18,366 nt of DNA from Bacteroidota bacterium (GCA_010027395.1 RGVD01000023.1:1-18366); one strand, 5' to 3'; counted from the stretch's first letter, positions 8,716 to 17,230 are shown. Notes: generated by a model from the letters alone, not told the origin. A program made the numbers and translations.

Positions 8716-8728
8716 TTCTACTTCCATT

Positions 8729-9817
8729 ATGAAAAAAGTACACTTACTATTATTATTATTATCCTTACAAAGCCTTGCCAAACCACCCATTAAATACCTA
8801 AAAAATGGCGTGGCAATCAATAAGTGTAATGTAAGCTATGCTATACAATCAAATCTCCTCGACTCACTTCATATCTTATATTTGGGTTGCAACAATGTAA
8901 TGATGAAATACAAGAATGAACAAGTGATGTTCGATCCATTTTTTTCTTATCAAGCATTAAAGAAAGTTGGTTTGGGCAAAATAAAATTTGATGAAAAGGC
9001 CATTAGCTTAGGCCTTGAAAGAATCAAACAAGCGGGTTTTGATTTGCAAAATGTTCATGATATTTTCATCAGTCACGGACACTATGACCATGTTTTTGAT
9101 TTACCCTATTTAATAAATCACCAAGCCTTTAAAAGTCATATAAACTTACATTGCAATACCAGTGTTCAAAACGAATTATTCAAGTTTAAAGATCGAATTA
9201 ACTTTATCACAAACCAATCTCCCAAATGCGATAGCAACGCATACGATGATAAGCTTTGGCAAAATATTTCGGAACATATAAGGGTTTTGCCCCTACGAAG
9301 TTCACATGCACCCCATGTGCTAGGTGTTCAATTTATGAAAGGTGAATCAAAAGCCAACAAATTTGAACAATATGATACCACCAACTTTAAAAGCAATGCC
9401 ATGCATTGGAAAGGTGGCAAAGAATATGCATACTTAGTGGATATTATTGAAAACAGTAAACCCGTTTTTCGAATCCTCATGCAAGGACCATCCATAAAAC
9501 CTTGTCCTGATATTTTACCTGAAGCCGTGTTAAAAGAAAAGGATGTGGATATAGCAGTAATGATTATTGCATCCAACCAATATGTGAAAGAATACCCAGG
9601 CTTCCAATTAGGCAGATTAAAACCTAAAAAAGTAATCATAACCCATTGGGAAAACTTCTTTAAAGATTATACCAAAGAGCCAACCTTAGTTCCAAGCACC
9701 AATCATGATGCTTTCTTTCAAAAAGCGTCAAAAGCACAATCAAAAGAATGGAATTACAAAACAGATGCAGATATGTTCATTATGCCTTATCCGGGTACAA
9801 AAATCAGCTTTAAGTAA
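8729..9817 (+). CDS. Exported metallo-beta-lactamase-fold hydrolase
   Basis: A 362-residue protein with a leucine-rich signal peptide (residues 1-17, MKKVHLLLLLLSLQSLA). The metal-binding motif is clear: FISHGHYDHVFDLP, giving His116, His118, Asp120 and His121. A further histidine candidate is in RSSHAPHVLG (His193/His196), and the late motif KKVIITHWENFF supplies a likely last ligand. LYLGCNNVMMKYKNEQVMFDP (about 50-70) is the usual opening strand pair of the fold. Family members hydrolyse beta-lactams, thioesters, phosphoesters or lactones; nothing here points to a specific substrate. Export suggests periplasmic or surface action. A double hairpin lies just upstream, and the gene converges with the kinase gene across a repeat region. 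Confidence 0.9.
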   Translation: MKKVHLLLLLLSLQSLAKPPIKYLKNGVAINKCNVSYAIQSNLLDSLHILYLGCNNVMMKYKNEQVMFDPFFSYQALKKVGLGKIKFDEKAISLGLERIKQAGFDLQNVHDIFISHGHYDHVFDLPYLINHQAFKSHINLHCNTSVQNELFKFKDRINFITNQSPKCDSNAYDDKLWQNISEHIRVLPLRSSHAPHVLGVQFMKGESKANKFEQYDTTNFKSNAMHWKGGKEYAYLVDIIENSKPVFRILMQGPSIKPCPDILPEAVLKEKDVDIAVMIIASNQYVKEYPGFQLGRLKPKKVIITHWENFFKDYTKEPTLVPSTNHDAFFQKASKAQSKEWNYKTDADMFIMPYPGTKISFK

Positions 9818-9827
9818 AATAATTTTG

Positions 9828-9982
9828 AACCACCTAAGAAACCTAAGTACACCTTAGTTTTTCCTTTAGTTTAATATGCTAAACATACCAACTGAACATT
9901 CAAAATAATCCTATGTTTCTATGTATTCCTTTAATGCCTATGTGTTAATACACTTTAATGAACTTAGGTGCCTTAGGTGGTT
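9828..9982. repeat. 155-bp element with imperfect terminal inverted repeats (MITE-like)
   Basis: The left end (9828-9848, starting AACCACCTAAG) and right end (9962-9982, ending CTTAGGTGGTT) are inverted repeats of 21 bases with 19 matches by hand alignment. The interior is AT-rich and non-coding. No target duplication is obvious. It directly precedes the 93-bp tandem copies, whose units end in the same CTTAGGTGGTT arm. Confidence 0.65.
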
Positions 9983-10009
9983 AAAAAAAATGCAAAATCA
10001 ATTTCAAGG

Positions 10010-10276
10010 GTAAACCTATATTTCCTATATATTCCTTAAATATCTATGTGTTAAAAATCCTTAAATGACCTTAGGTGTCTTAGGTGGTTAAAAAAATATA
10101 TAGACAAACTTTTGTTCGCTAAGTATCCCTTAAATGCCAATGTGTTAAAATTCTTAAGTGACCTTAGGTGACTTAGGTGGTTAAAAAAATATATAGACAA
10201 ACTTTTGTTCGCTAAGTATCCCTTAAATGCCAATGTGTTAAAATTCTTAAGTGACCTTAGTTGACTCAGGTGGTTA
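10010..10276. repeat. 93-bp degenerate tandem repeat array
   Basis: The arm TAGGTGGTTA (or a one-base variant) recurs at 10081, 10174 and 10267, after an earlier copy at 9974, giving steps of 107, 93 and 93 bases. The unit 10088-10180 and its successor 10181-10273 differ at only two positions by eye; the first unit is more diverged. Each contains a TTTGTTCGCTAAGTATCCC-like middle and a CCTTAGGTGACTTAGGTGG end. Together with the 155-bp element it fills the 463-base gap between the convergent hydrolase and kinase genes, and I see nothing else there. Confidence 0.85.
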
Positions 10277-10280
10277 ATAA

Positions 10281-11138
10281 CTATAAACCATTTCTTTCAA
10301 CATGGTATTTAACCAAATCATCCAAAGGTGATTTAATAACACGACCAATTTTCATATCATAGCTTTGTGCTACTTCTTCCAATATTTCACTAAATACATA
10401 ACCCACAGAACCTACACAATTGAAAGTATATTCTTTATAGTTAGGATATTTGCTTACCAAGTTTTTAAAGAAATCTCTAAATCCATCACGCACTTTATTT
10501 TTGATATAGGGATGATGAACATACTCATCTGCAAATTTGCAAAAACTAGCCAAATACCTATTTGGAAACTGAGTTGTGTAAAGCGTATTAAAAATTTGTT
10601 CGTTATCTTCAATTTGAAAACGCTCCTTAAATCTAGCTTGTAATTCAGGCTCTAACCTACCACGCATAAAATCACGCACTATTTTCCTTCCAATATAACT
10701 TCCACTTCCTTCATCACCCAGCAAATAGCCTAGTGAATCTATATTCATGCTCACATCCGAACCATCATATAGGCAGGAGTTTGTACCTGTACCTAAAATA
10801 GCAGCAAAGCCCTTTTCATCACCCAATAAGGCACGGGCTGATGCCAATAAATCATGACCAACAAAAATACGAGCAACTTCAGGAAAGGAGCGAACCAAAG
10901 CTTTTCTGACAATATCCTTTTTTTCTGGAGTAGAACAGCCTGAACCATAAAAAAATATTTTTGATACTTTCTTACTATCCAAATCTTTCAAAAGGTTTTC
11001 TGATAATGAATAATAAATAGCCTCTGTATCTATAAAATATGGATTGTATCCGATGGTATGAAAAATATTTGTATCGATTCCATCCTCCGTCAAACACCAA
11101 TCAGTCTTTGTTGAACCACTATCTGCTATTAATATCAT
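10281..11138 (-). CDS. N-acetylglucosamine kinase-like BadF/BadG family ATPase
   Basis: The 285-residue protein has the ASKHA phosphotransferase layout: phosphate-1 loop ADSGSTKTDW (5-14), a GYNPYF substrate-side segment (30-35), phosphate-2 AAILGTGTNS (112-121), LLGDEGSGSYIGRK (139-152) with the conserved acid before the second sugar contact, and an adenosine motif NCVGSVGYVF near the C-terminus. This matches Bacteroidota BadF-type N-acetylglucosamine kinases, which phosphorylate GlcNAc from cell-wall or chitin turnover in the cytoplasm. Length is normal. The gene stands alone, divergent from the pseudouridine synthase gene and convergent with the metallo-hydrolase gene. Other sugar or amino-sugar substrates cannot be excluded from sequence. 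Confidence 0.9.
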   Translation of the reverse strand: MILIADSGSTKTDWCLTEDGIDTNIFHTIGYNPYFIDTEAIYYSLSENLLKDLDSKKVSKIFFYGSGCSTPEKKDIVRKALVRSFPEVARIFVGHDLLASARALLGDEKGFAAILGTGTNSCLYDGSDVSMNIDSLGYLLGDEGSGSYIGRKIVRDFMRGRLEPELQARFKERFQIEDNEQIFNTLYTTQFPNRYLASFCKFADEYVHHPYIKNKVRDGFRDFFKNLVSKYPNYKEYTFNCVGSVGYVFSEILEEVAQSYDMKIGRVIKSPLDDLVKYHVERNGL

Positions 11139-11213
11139 GTTCTTCTATTTATATACAAATATTGAAATCTATTTCATATTTCTATGTATGTGTGCTAGGC
11201 TTTAATTCAATGC

Positions 11214-11242
11214 TTTGGTTTAGAATAAATTAAATAGCTTTG
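11214..11242 (+). promoter_or_regulatory. Bacteroidota-type promoter for pseudouridine synthase gene
   Basis: TTTG (11214-11217) and TAGCTTTG (11235-11242) match the -33 and -7 consensus with a 17-base spacer. The ATG at 11260 follows by 17 bases. Confidence 0.6.
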
Positions 11243-11259
11243 CTGCCTGACATATACAA

Positions 11260-11979
11260 ATGAAAAACATTAAACGACTAGAAGAGATACTAATTTTTGA
11301 AGACGATCACTTTGTTTTTATCAATAAACCCGCAGGATTTTCAAGTCTTGACGATAGACAAGAAGCCAACCATAGCATAATCAAATTGGCCAAGAGGCAT
11401 GATGAAAACTTGCGTCTTTGCCATAGGTTAGACAAAGAAACAAGTGGCATTTTATTGCTTGCCAAAAGCGATGAAGGCTACAGAGAAATGGCCATTAAGT
11501 TTGAAAAACGTGAAGTAGAAAAAAGATATCATGCCCTTGTTAATGCAATCGTAAATGTAACGGATCAAGAGATTCTTTTACCCCTTAGCCAAACCAGAAA
11601 AGGAACCGCAGTGGTAGATCGAAAAGAAGGCAAGCCCTCACAAACCATTGTAAATACATTGAAAAACTTTAGACATTTCACCCTACTTGAATGCAAACCC
11701 GTTACAGGAAGACTGCATCAAATAAGGGTGCATTTGGCTTCTCAGAATCTACCCATTGTAGCTGATACCTTATACCAAGGCAAAATGCCCTATTTATCCG
11801 ATATAAAATTAAAGTTCAACGAATCGAAATGGCAAAATGAAGAACCTATGATGAAGCGAGTGGCGCTACATTCATACAACCTCAAATTCAATGCCTTTGA
11901 TAAAGATTATGATGTGGTAGCTGAATACCCAAAGGACTTTGCTGTATTGATTAAATTGTTGGAGAAATACGATTCATAA
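11260..11979 (+). CDS. RluA-family RNA pseudouridine synthase
   Basis: A 239-residue enzyme that isomerises uridine to pseudouridine in RNA. It has FINKPAGFSS (20-29), the catalytic motif HRLDKETSGILLL (55-67) with Asp58 as the nucleophile, and GRLHQIRVHLA (150-160), all diagnostic for the RluA family. There is no N-terminal S4 RNA-binding domain, so it resembles the short RluA-like forms, not RluD. Whether it modifies 23S rRNA or tRNA cannot be told. It has its own upstream promoter and ends just before the 85-bp repeat array, converging with the ArfB-like gene. Confidence 0.92.
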   Translation: MKNIKRLEEILIFEDDHFVFINKPAGFSSLDDRQEANHSIIKLAKRHDENLRLCHRLDKETSGILLLAKSDEGYREMAIKFEKREVEKRYHALVNAIVNVTDQEILLPLSQTRKGTAVVDRKEGKPSQTIVNTLKNFRHFTLLECKPVTGRLHQIRVHLASQNLPIVADTLYQGKMPYLSDIKLKFNESKWQNEEPMMKRVALHSYNLKFNAFDKDYDVVAEYPKDFAVLIKLLEKYDS

Positions 11980-11981
11980 GA

Positions 11982-12245
11982 GTTGTTCGGTTCACGGTTG
12001 TTCGGTTCACGGCCCCTGTCATTTCGAGCGGAGTCGAGAAATAGACTTCCACCAAGCTTATGTTCAATTCACGGTTACTCGGTTGATCAAGTCACGGCCC
12101 CTGTCATTTCGAGCGGAGTCGAGAAATAGACTTCCGCCAAGCATTTGTTCAATTCAAAGTTGCTCGGTTGCTCAAGTCACAACCTTTGTCATTTCGAGCG
12201 GAGTCGAGAAATAGACTTCCGCCAAGCATTTGTTCAGTTCACGGT
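11982..12245. repeat. 85-bp tandem repeat, three copies, with a 15-bp duplication at its left end
   Basis: A core of about 40 bases beginning GTCATTTCGAGCGGAGTC and ending CCAAGC occurs at 12018, 12103 and 12188, exactly 85 bases apart, with one variable base in the core. The parts between cores are also similar (GTTCAATTCACGG-type, CTCGGTTG, CAAGTCAC). At the left, GTTGTTCGGTTCACG is present twice in direct succession (11982-11996 and 11997-12011). The core is a form of a dispersed intergenic repeat widespread in Bacteroidota genomes. It fills the gap between convergent genes. Confidence 0.9.
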
Positions 12246-12253
12246 AATAATTA

Positions 12254-12661
12254 CTAATCCTCTCCTACCTTACGCATTTGTTTGATTTGCGATTGATGCT
12301 TCTTAGACTTCAATCGCTTTTCTACTGATGACTTACTTGGCTTAGTAGCTTTCCTTTTTTTCTTTTGTACAAAACACTTATTCAGAACAGCATACATCTT
12401 TTTAAGAGCAATCTCCTTATTGCCTAGTTGTGTCCTTTCTGCTTGTGCCACCACTTGCAAAAAACCTTCAGTACTTAGTTTGGCTTCTAGCTTATGAAGC
12501 AATAATTCCTTCTCAGCTTCACTCAATAGTAATGAACTAGCTATACTAAAATCAATCTGCACCTTGGTAGATACTTTGTTTACATTTTGTCCGCCCTTGC
12601 CTCCACTGCGACTGGTCTTAAATACAAACTCTTTGTTTAAAAATGGCGCTTTAAAATGCAT
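12254..12661 (-). CDS. arfB: Peptidyl-tRNA hydrolase ArfB (ribosome rescue factor)
   Basis: The 135-residue protein carries the release-factor GGQ motif in SGGKGGQNVNKV (residues 19-30, GGQ at 23-25), the residues that enter the peptidyl-transferase centre and release the nascent chain. The C-terminal tail (about 98-135) is strongly basic (KKKRKATKPSKSSVEKRLKS), as in ArfB/YaeJ, where it occupies the empty mRNA channel of stalled ribosomes. There is no codon-recognition domain, and length matches ArfB, not RF1/RF2. The start gives the usual short leader before the GGQ domain. It stands alone on the minus strand. Confidence 0.93.
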   Translation of the reverse strand: MHFKAPFLNKEFVFKTSRSGGKGGQNVNKVSTKVQIDFSIASSLLLSEAEKELLLHKLEAKLSTEGFLQVVAQAERTQLGNKEIALKKMYAVLNKCFVQKKKRKATKPSKSSVEKRLKSKKHQSQIKQMRKVGED

Positions 12662-12763
12662 GATGCAAGGTATTTATTTTCGATTTAATTCTATAATCCA
12701 ATAATAAAACAATTCCATAGCCATGCTACTTATATTTTTTATGAAAAATCAAGGCAACATTTG

Positions 12764-12771
12764 TAAATTTG
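12764..12771 (+). promoter_or_regulatory. Possible -7 element (TAAATTTG) for START-like gene
   Basis: TAAATTTG matches TAnnTTTG and lies 25 bases before the ATG at 12797, a suitable distance. The -33 region has only a T-rich stretch and no clear TTTG. Confidence 0.35.
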
Positions 12772-12796
12772 TCCATAGCAAACTTGTCGTTTATCC

Positions 12797-13177
12797 ATGA
12801 AAACCTTCAAAAAATATTATATCATACCTGCCAGTCAACAAGATGTTTATTTAGCGCTAACCACCCCTGCCACCATTCACTTGTGGAGTGGAGAAAAAGC
12901 AGAAATGTCAACTGAACCAGGTACTGAGTTTTCTCTCTGGGATGGAAGCATTATTGGTAAAAACATAGAGTTTGTGCAAGATTCCAAAATTGTACAACAA
13001 TGGTATTTTGGTGAACAAGTGGAGGAGTCGATTGTTACCATCAAACTGCACCCTCACAAGCATGGTACCTCGTTAGAAATCAATCACACCAACATACCTA
13101 ACGAAGATTACGATGACATCGTAGAAGGATGGGAAAACAATTACATAGCAGGTTTGGAAGAATTTTATGAAGAGTAA
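12797..13177 (+). CDS. START-like (SRPBCC/AHSA1-type) domain protein
   Basis: A 126-residue single-domain protein. The opening KTFKKYYIIPASQQDVYLALTTP, then IHLWSGEKAEMSTEPGTEFSLWDGSIIGKN, a WYFGE strand, a central SIVTIKLHPHKHGTSLEINH strand pair and the final DIVEGWENNYIAGLEEFY helix follow the helix-grip fold of activator-of-Hsp90-ATPase-like SRPBCC proteins. These bind hydrophobic ligands or partner proteins; no ligand can be named. Length is complete for a bacterial single-domain member. It is followed by the 80-bp repeat array and then priA on the same strand. Confidence 0.85.
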   Translation: MKTFKKYYIIPASQQDVYLALTTPATIHLWSGEKAEMSTEPGTEFSLWDGSIIGKNIEFVQDSKIVQQWYFGEQVEESIVTIKLHPHKHGTSLEINHTNIPNEDYDDIVEGWENNYIAGLEEFYEE

Positions 13178-13187
13178 CTATTTTTAA

Positions 13188-13486
13188 AACCACCTTAGAC
13201 ACCTAATCTAACTCAAGTCTTTCTTAGCTGCTCTTAGCATTCTTAGGTGGTTCAATCATTGAATTTTGATAACCTTAGACACCTAAGCTATCTCAAGTCT
13301 TTCTTCGGTGCTCTTAGCTTCCTTAGGTGGTTCAATTATTAAAGCTTAACCACCTCAGACACCTAGGCTAACTCAAGAATTTCTTAGCTGCTCTTAGCAT
13401 TCTTAGGTGGTTCAATTAATTAAAATCAATCACACAGGCACATAGAATTATCTCAGGTGTGCTTAGCTTTATTAGGTGGTTCATAA
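13188..13486. repeat. 80-bp foldback tandem repeat array
   Basis: Four units end with CTTAGGTGGTT or a one-base variant at 13242, 13322, 13402 and 13471, spaced 80, 80 and 69 bases. Three units also begin with an inverted arm of the type AACCACCTTAGACACCTAA, partly decayed in the second, so each can fold back on itself. The interior reads TCAAGTCTTTCTTAGCTGCTC-like. The outer arms match those of the 9828-9982 element while the interiors differ, so both belong to one arm-defined family. The array occupies most of the 363-base gap before priA; the remaining part (13487-13540) shows nothing recognisable. Confidence 0.88.
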
Positions 13487-13540
13487 ACTAACACGAATTT
13501 CATTTGCATTACCCCCTCCCATTTCCTTAATTCGCATACA

Positions 13541-15997
13541 TTGACCGAAGCACTAGCCACATTTATAAACGTAATACTGCCCCTGCATCTCAACAGGTTG
13601 TATACCTATCGTGTGCCCAATGTATTGCTCGAAGATGTAGCTGTTGGTAAAAGAGTTATCGTGCAATTTGGCAAAACCCGCGTGTATTCTGCACTTGTTC
13701 ACAGCATTCACAATCAACCACCTGCCGAATACGAAGCCAAATATATAAACTCTGTCCTTGACGAAAGCCCACTCATCTCTCAAGAACAATTAAATTTTTG
13801 GCAATGGATGTCTGAGTACTACATGTGCTCCCTCGGAGATGTGATGAGTGCTGCCCTCCCCGCCCCTTTTAAATTGGCAAGCGAAAGCACCATTATCCTT
13901 AATCCTGAATTTGATAAAAACAGCATCGAGCTTGACGACCGCGAATACCTGATAATAGAAGCCTTAGAGCTACAAGACAAATTAAGCATTGCCGAAATAT
14001 CAAGCATCTTAGGCATCAAAAATGTATTCCCATTTATCAAGAGTTTGGTTATCAAAGAAGCCATTCTCACACAAGAAATTGTGGAAGACAAATACAAAGA
14101 AAAATTTAAAACCTGCATCGCCCTTCACAGCGATTATGAAAGCGGAGAAGCCTTACATAGCCTCTTTATCCTCTTAGAAAAAAAAGCAAACCAACTCAAT
14201 ATTTTGATGGCATATATGCAACTCAAACATGAGCATCAAAACATCGACAAAAAATTATTGCTTCATAAATCAGGATCTAGTACAGCTGTTTTAAAAACCC
14301 TGTGTAGCAAAAATATTTTCACCGAATACAAAGTATCGGTGGATAGAATTTTATTAGACAATACCCTTGTCGACACCTTTGAACTAAACGAATACCAGCA
14401 AAAGGCCTATGACGAAATAAAGGCATCCTTTGAACAAAAAGACGTTTGCCTATTGCATGGCATCACATCCAGTGGCAAAACACATATTTACATCAAACTC
14501 ATCAATGAACAATTGGCGCTTGGAAAACAAGTGCTCTTTATGCTACCCGAGATTGCCCTTAGCACCCAAATCATCAATAGGGTGCGTAAGTATTTTGGAA
14601 ACCAAGCCATCGCATTTCACTCTAAATTCAACGATAACGAAAGGGTTGAAATATGGAATAAAGTAAAACAACGACAATGCAATGTGGTGATAGGTCCTCG
14701 CAGCTCATTGTTCCTACCCTTTAGCGATTTAGGTTTAATCATAGTGGACGAAGAACACGAGCAAACCTATAAACAACAAGAGCCTGCACCTCGCTTCCAT
14801 GCCCGCGATTCGGCCATTGTATTGGCCCATCAAAGCCATGCCAAGGTATTGTTGGGCTCTGCCACACCTGCCTTTGAAACCTACTTCAATTGTAAGTCTG
14901 AAAAGTTTGCATTGATACAATTAAACCAAAGGTTTGATGAGATACTACCACCTGAAATTATCCTTGCCAATATAGCCGAAGAAAACAGGGTGAAAACCCT
15001 AAAAGGCAATTTCACTTCAGTGCTGATTCACGAAATAGAAAAAACCTTAGCCAATAAAGAACAAGTCATCCTGTTCCAGAACCGCAGGGGATTTGCCCCC
15101 GTGATTGAATGCCACAGTTGTCACTGGATACCCAAATGCCAAAATTGCGATATAAGCCTAACCTATCACAAAGCCATTGATTCCTTAAAATGCCATTACT
15201 GTAGCTTCACCATGAAAGTGCCTGCTGAATGCGGTGCATGTGGTTCACACTTGCTCAACTTCAAAGGCTTTGGTACCGAAAAAATAGAAGAAGAATTAGA
15301 AACCCTTTTCCCCAATGCCAGGATAGGACGATTGGATTTAGATGCCGCCAAAAGCAAACATGGCCACGAGAAAATCATACAAGATTTTGAAGACTATAAG
15401 TTTGATATCCTAGTAGGAACACAAATGCTGAGCAAGGGTTTGGATTTTGAAAAGGTAAGTTTGGTAGGTATTATCAATGCCGACCAATTGTTGCATTTCC
15501 CTGATTTTAGAGCAAGCGAGAGGGCTTTTCAACTAATAACCCAAGTGGGAGGCAGAGCAGGACGCAAAAACAAACAAGGCAGAGTGGTTATTCAAACCTC
15601 CTCCCCTGCACATCCCATCATTCAGAGTGTGATAAAAAATGCCTACGAAGATGTGTATAGCCTTGAAATGACTGAACGTGCCAACTATGCCTATCCTCCT
15701 ATGATGCGTGTTATCAAAATCACCATTAAACACAAAGAATACAAAACGGCCGAACATGCAGCCATATTGCTTCTTGATATGCTGATGCCACACTTTGGCG
15801 ATAATATCATTGGGCCTGCTAGCCCTTATGTATCCAAAATCAGAAACTACTACATCAAAGAGCTTTTGATAAAAATTGACCGCAACAACAAACACCTTAA
15901 ACAACTTAAAAAATTCACCTTTGAGCAAATAAGCAAACTACTAAGCGATAAGAACTTCCGCTCTGTTATCATTTTTGCTGATGTAGATGCAGGGTAG
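13541..15997 (+). CDS. priA: Primosomal protein N' (replication restart helicase PriA)
   Basis: The 818-residue DEAD-type 3'-5' helicase reloads the replisome at stalled forks. After an N-terminal DNA-binding domain (FINVILPLHLNRLYTYRVP, 8-26) it shows Walker A GITSSGKT (307-314), LPEIALSTQ (335-343), the GPRSSLFLPF block (385-394), DEEH (403-406), and GSATPAFET (439-447). The eight zinc-binding cysteines are all present at 524, 527, 533, 536, 551, 554, 564 and 567, followed by GFGTEKIEEEL and the motif V/VI region with GTQMLSKGLDFE and QVGGRAGR. The start is TTG at 13541; no ATG or GTG is closer in frame, and homologous N-termini begin about here. It is complete. Confidence 0.97.
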   Translation: MTEALATFINVILPLHLNRLYTYRVPNVLLEDVAVGKRVIVQFGKTRVYSALVHSIHNQPPAEYEAKYINSVLDESPLISQEQLNFWQWMSEYYMCSLGDVMSAALPAPFKLASESTIILNPEFDKNSIELDDREYLIIEALELQDKLSIAEISSILGIKNVFPFIKSLVIKEAILTQEIVEDKYKEKFKTCIALHSDYESGEALHSLFILLEKKANQLNILMAYMQLKHEHQNIDKKLLLHKSGSSTAVLKTLCSKNIFTEYKVSVDRILLDNTLVDTFELNEYQQKAYDEIKASFEQKDVCLLHGITSSGKTHIYIKLINEQLALGKQVLFMLPEIALSTQIINRVRKYFGNQAIAFHSKFNDNERVEIWNKVKQRQCNVVIGPRSSLFLPFSDLGLIIVDEEHEQTYKQQEPAPRFHARDSAIVLAHQSHAKVLLGSATPAFETYFNCKSEKFALIQLNQRFDEILPPEIILANIAEENRVKTLKGNFTSVLIHEIEKTLANKEQVILFQNRRGFAPVIECHSCHWIPKCQNCDISLTYHKAIDSLKCHYCSFTMKVPAECGACGSHLLNFKGFGTEKIEEELETLFPNARIGRLDLDAAKSKHGHEKIIQDFEDYKFDILVGTQMLSKGLDFEKVSLVGIINADQLLHFPDFRASERAFQLITQVGGRAGRKNKQGRVVIQTSSPAHPIIQSVIKNAYEDVYSLEMTERANYAYPPMMRVIKITIKHKEYKTAEHAAILLLDMLMPHFGDNIIGPASPYVSKIRNYYIKELLIKIDRNNKHLKQLKKFTFEQISKLLSDKNFRSVIIFADVDAG

Positions 15998-16041
15998 GTA
16001 GTTTTGATTTGTTGGATTAATGTATTATTGGATTGACCGAA

Positions 16042-16070
16042 CGTCATCCTGAGCGCAGTGAAGGAACTTT
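16042..16070. repeat. Single copy of a dispersed GTCATCCTGAGC-type repeat
   Basis: CGTCATCCTGAGCGCAGTGA followed by AGGAACTTT matches the general form of a short palindromic intergenic repeat common in many bacterial genomes (GTCATCCTGAGC...GAAGGA). It lies between priA and the HNH-methyltransferase cassette, at the point where base composition falls. Confidence 0.55.
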
Positions 16071-16171
16071 AAAAGGATATTTAATTGCATTTCCAATATG
16101 CAACCAATTCAAAAATTGATTTATAAAAGCGTGATTTAAAGATAAAATAATTAAATTGATCGCCAATATCT

Positions 16172-16179
16172 TATGTTTG
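16172..16179 (+). promoter_or_regulatory. Possible -7 element (TATGTTTG) for the HNH-methyltransferase cassette
   Basis: TATGTTTG matches TAnnTTTG and ends 16 bases before the ATG at 16196. The nearest TTG upstream (16156-16158) is too close for a normal -33 element, so this is a partial match. Confidence 0.4.
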
Positions 16180-16195
16180 AATTGTTAATTATATA

Positions 16196-17230
16196 ATGAA
16201 CCTACCTAATTCAAAATCATTGCCTATTGATAAGCTAGCAGCTTGTTTTAACAATACTTCTGCTACATACAAGTTTTATTGGTTGTTATCAATTGTGCAA
16301 TTTGTTGAAGAAGGATATATAAAAATTGGCAAACATGATTTGTTTTCAAGAATGATTTCCAATGCTTGGTTCACTGTTAATTATTTTCATGTTTCTTTCG
16401 GCAAACAAGATTTAATTCAGGATGCAATTAAAGTTGTAAATGAAATTGAGAGAATTTCAATAGACGAAAAGCAGAGTTCAGTTTTTCAAAAACTATCTTC
16501 AACAAAAAACAGAGAAACAGAAAGACTGCTTTGGCATTTTAATAAAAATGTTCCTCATTGGTTTTTAAGTCCATGGTTCCAAAAAATGGATAAAAATGAA
16601 ATTTACAAGGCATCGATAACTTTCATCGAAAACTGTTTGTATGCTTTGCATGAAGATAGTATTGAAATTAATCCAAATTGGAACGATTATTTGACAGAAA
16701 ACGCAAGGGTTCTTAAAGATTTTTGCTATTGGAATCTTGCTTTGTTTCTACAATCGAAAAATCCAAATGTACCAGACATTCCAAACAAATTGATTAAACC
16801 TGCTGTAAGAAGTGGATTGACAAAACAAAGAACGCAATTTTGGGATTTGGTTCTAAGGGAACTAGGTTCAGTAAATTGCATTTACACTGGAGAGAAACTC
16901 ATAGTTGGAAAATATGCAGTTGAGCATTTCATCCCCTATAGTTTCGTTTCACATGATTTGATTTGGAATTTAATTCCTGCTGATAAATCATTCAACAGTT
17001 CAAAGAGTGATAAACTTCCGCCCCTTGAAAAGTATTTCAATTCATTTTTTGCTTTGCAAAAAACAGCGATTGAAATCGTAAAAGATAAATATCCTAAGAA
17101 CAAATTACTTGAAGATTATTTGACAATATTTCCAGACTTAGAAAAGAATTTTTCTGAAGAAAAATTTAGAGAGCGCATTCAACCTTTGATAACCATTGCA
17201 TCAAATAATGGATTCGAATTTTTAAAATGA
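16196..17230 (+). CDS. HNH endonuclease domain protein, first gene of a cassette
   Basis: A 344-residue protein with a helical N-terminal region (about 1-200) that I do not recognise, rich in aromatic residues (YKFYWLLSIVQFVEEGYIKI at 25-44, AWFTVNYFHVSFGK at 57-70). A C-terminal HNH module follows: CIYTGEKL (228-235), VEHFIPYSFVSHDLIWNLI (242-260) with His244 as the likely general base and Asn258, then PADKSFNSSKSDKLP (261-275). The first position is Glu-His in place of Asp-His, and there is no CxxC zinc pair. HNH modules cut or nick nucleic acid with a metal ion. The stop overlaps the next start by ATGA, so the two are translationally coupled. The N-terminal region is probably a target or partner recognition domain (inference). 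Codons are more AT-rich than in priA. Confidence 0.82.
   Translation: MNLPNSKSLPIDKLAACFNNTSATYKFYWLLSIVQFVEEGYIKIGKHDLFSRMISNAWFTVNYFHVSFGKQDLIQDAIKVVNEIERISIDEKQSSVFQKLSSTKNRETERLLWHFNKNVPHWFLSPWFQKMDKNEIYKASITFIENCLYALHEDSIEINPNWNDYLTENARVLKDFCYWNLALFLQSKNPNVPDIPNKLIKPAVRSGLTKQRTQFWDLVLRELGSVNCIYTGEKLIVGKYAVEHFIPYSFVSHDLIWNLIPADKSFNSSKSDKLPPLEKYFNSFFALQKTAIEIVKDKYPKNKLLEDYLTIFPDLEKNFSEEKFRERIQPLITIASNNGFEFLK

Noticed and set aside
10051..10233. Minus-strand open frame of 60 codons with internal repeats
   Set aside because: It is only the translation of the 93-bp tandem repeat; the peptide repeats because the DNA does.
11982..12245. Regular repeat spacing suggesting a CRISPR array
   Set aside because: The parts between repeats are themselves similar, copies are only three, and no cas genes are present.
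15533..15928. 131-codon minus-strand open frame inside priA
   Set aside because: It is antisense to conserved helicase sequence and has no family resemblance.
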